A DNA stretch of 32,664 nucleotides from CAZHBA01 sp964530225 (GTDB lineage: Bacteria; Pseudomonadota; Alphaproteobacteria; UBA6615). Within the stretch, counting starts at the first letter, position 1. Each line of letters begins with the position of its first letter. Position numbers and translations under genes: made by a program. Below, piece after piece: positions 32,234 through 32,664 of this stretch. The notes below the pieces were generated by a model that saw only the letters and a program-made list of their open reading frames with translations, had not been told where the DNA came from and did not search any database. The stretch covers positions 1-32,664 of the forward strand of contig CAZHBA010000007.1 in NCBI GenBank assembly GCA_964530225.1, read 5' to 3'.

Positions 32234-32664
32234 ATGCAGACATCATCTGAGCCGATCCGCCAGGATATTGTGCTCGTCGGCGGCGGCCATAGCCACGTCG
32301 CCGTGCTCAAGCAGTTCGGCATGAAACCGGAACCGGGGGTGCGCCTGACCCTCATCGCCCGCGACCTATCGATGCCCTATTCGGGCATGGTGCCGGGCTT
32401 GATCACCCAGCATTACACCAGCGCCGAATGCCATATCGATCTGCGGCCGCTCGCCGTCTTCGCCGGCGCGCGCCTAATCCACGCACCGGCGACCAGGCTC
32501 GATTTATCAAAAAATATCGTCCATATCGCTGGCCGGCCCGCCGTAGCCTTCGATTTTCTGTCTCTCGATAGCGGCTCGACACCATCGACGGCAAACATCG
32601 CCGGCGCGGAAAACGCCTTGCCGATCAAACCAATCAACCGTTTCCTAGCGAGCCAGGCCAAATT
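32234..32664 (+). CDS. selD: SelD fusion protein, N-terminal NADH dehydrogenase-like domain (gene cut by window end)
   Basis: The visible 143 codons encode the start of an FAD/NAD-binding oxidoreductase domain: VLVGGGHSHVAVLKQFGM (nucleotide-binding loop), LTLIARDLSMPYSGMVPG, CHIDLRPLAVFAGARLI and FDFLSLDSGSTP. This form is known as the N-terminal extension of bifunctional SelD (selenide, water dikinase) proteins, and its place directly after tRNA-Sec supports that. The selenophosphate-synthase half, including its possible catalytic Cys or Sec, lies past 32664 and is not seen. The ATG at 32234 has no strong Shine-Dalgarno. A stand-alone flavoprotein cannot be excluded. Confidence 0.83.
   Translation, partial: MQTSSEPIRQDIVLVGGGHSHVAVLKQFGMKPEPGVRLTLIARDLSMPYSGMVPGLITQHYTSAECHIDLRPLAVFAGARLIHAPATRLDLSKNIVHIAGRPAVAFDFLSLDSGSTPSTANIAGAENALPIKPINRFLASQAK

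Noticed and set aside
1..32664. CRISPR array, insertion sequence, prophage or integrase
   Set aside because: No regularly spaced repeats, transposase, integrase or phage structural genes were seen; the only repeat found is the palindromic pair at 12218-12327.

Overview
The window looks like chromosomal DNA of a GC-rich alphaproteobacterium, probably near the Rhodospirillales. The clues are an ftsY tail followed by yciB, Shine-Dalgarno sites typical of the group, CTCATCCTTCGAG-type palindromic repeats, and a selenocysteine locus whose SelD carries an N-terminal flavoprotein domain. All calls come from reading the sequence and remembering protein families; no database search was run.

Layout. 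1-3.4 kb: the end of ftsY, septation protein yciB, a broken NUDIX gene, phosphoglycerate kinase, and a uracil phosphoribosyltransferase gene with at least three frame changes. 3.4-5.8 kb: two overlapping paralogous amidases of the plant AMI1 type. 5.9-9.8 kb: an uncharacterised membrane protein, then an Lrp-type regulator divergent from a homodimeric (AceE/MdeB-like) 2-oxoacid dehydrogenase E1. 9.8-12.3 kb: an EamA exporter and a D-2-hydroxyacid dehydrogenase, then a short-chain dehydrogenase pseudogene ending in a pair of inverted palindromic repeats. 12.3-16.5 kb: a PuuE-like deacetylase divergent from a three-gene operon (MetE-core methyltransferase, alpha/beta hydrolase, Ldh/AllD-family dehydrogenase), then an adenylate cyclase fragment. 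16.5-22.2 kb: two tandem ACMSD-like amidohydrolases divergent from an orphan molybdenum hydroxylase large subunit, then a decayed TRAP solute-binding protein gene. 22.3-26 kb: a quinone reductase and a minus-strand operon (cysteine hydrolase, EamA transporter, luciferase-like monooxygenase).

26-32.7 kb is the selenocysteine region: selA and selB overlap by 4 bp. After an isocitrate/isopropylmalate-type dehydrogenase, a bicupin and a small membrane protein come the tRNA-Sec gene (selC, anticodon TCA) and, 34 bp later, the start of a selD fusion gene that runs off the window. The window therefore carries selA, selB and selC complete, plus the 5' end of selD; no selenoprotein gene was recognised.

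Two themes stand out. First, gene decay is frequent: NUDIX, upp, SDR, adenylate cyclase and TRAP DctP are all broken, next to intact housekeeping and catabolic genes. Second, the accessory part is rich in small-molecule catabolic enzymes, two of them in tandem duplicate pairs. Several belong to families known from purine, ureide or amide breakdown, but no pathway can be assigned from sequence alone.
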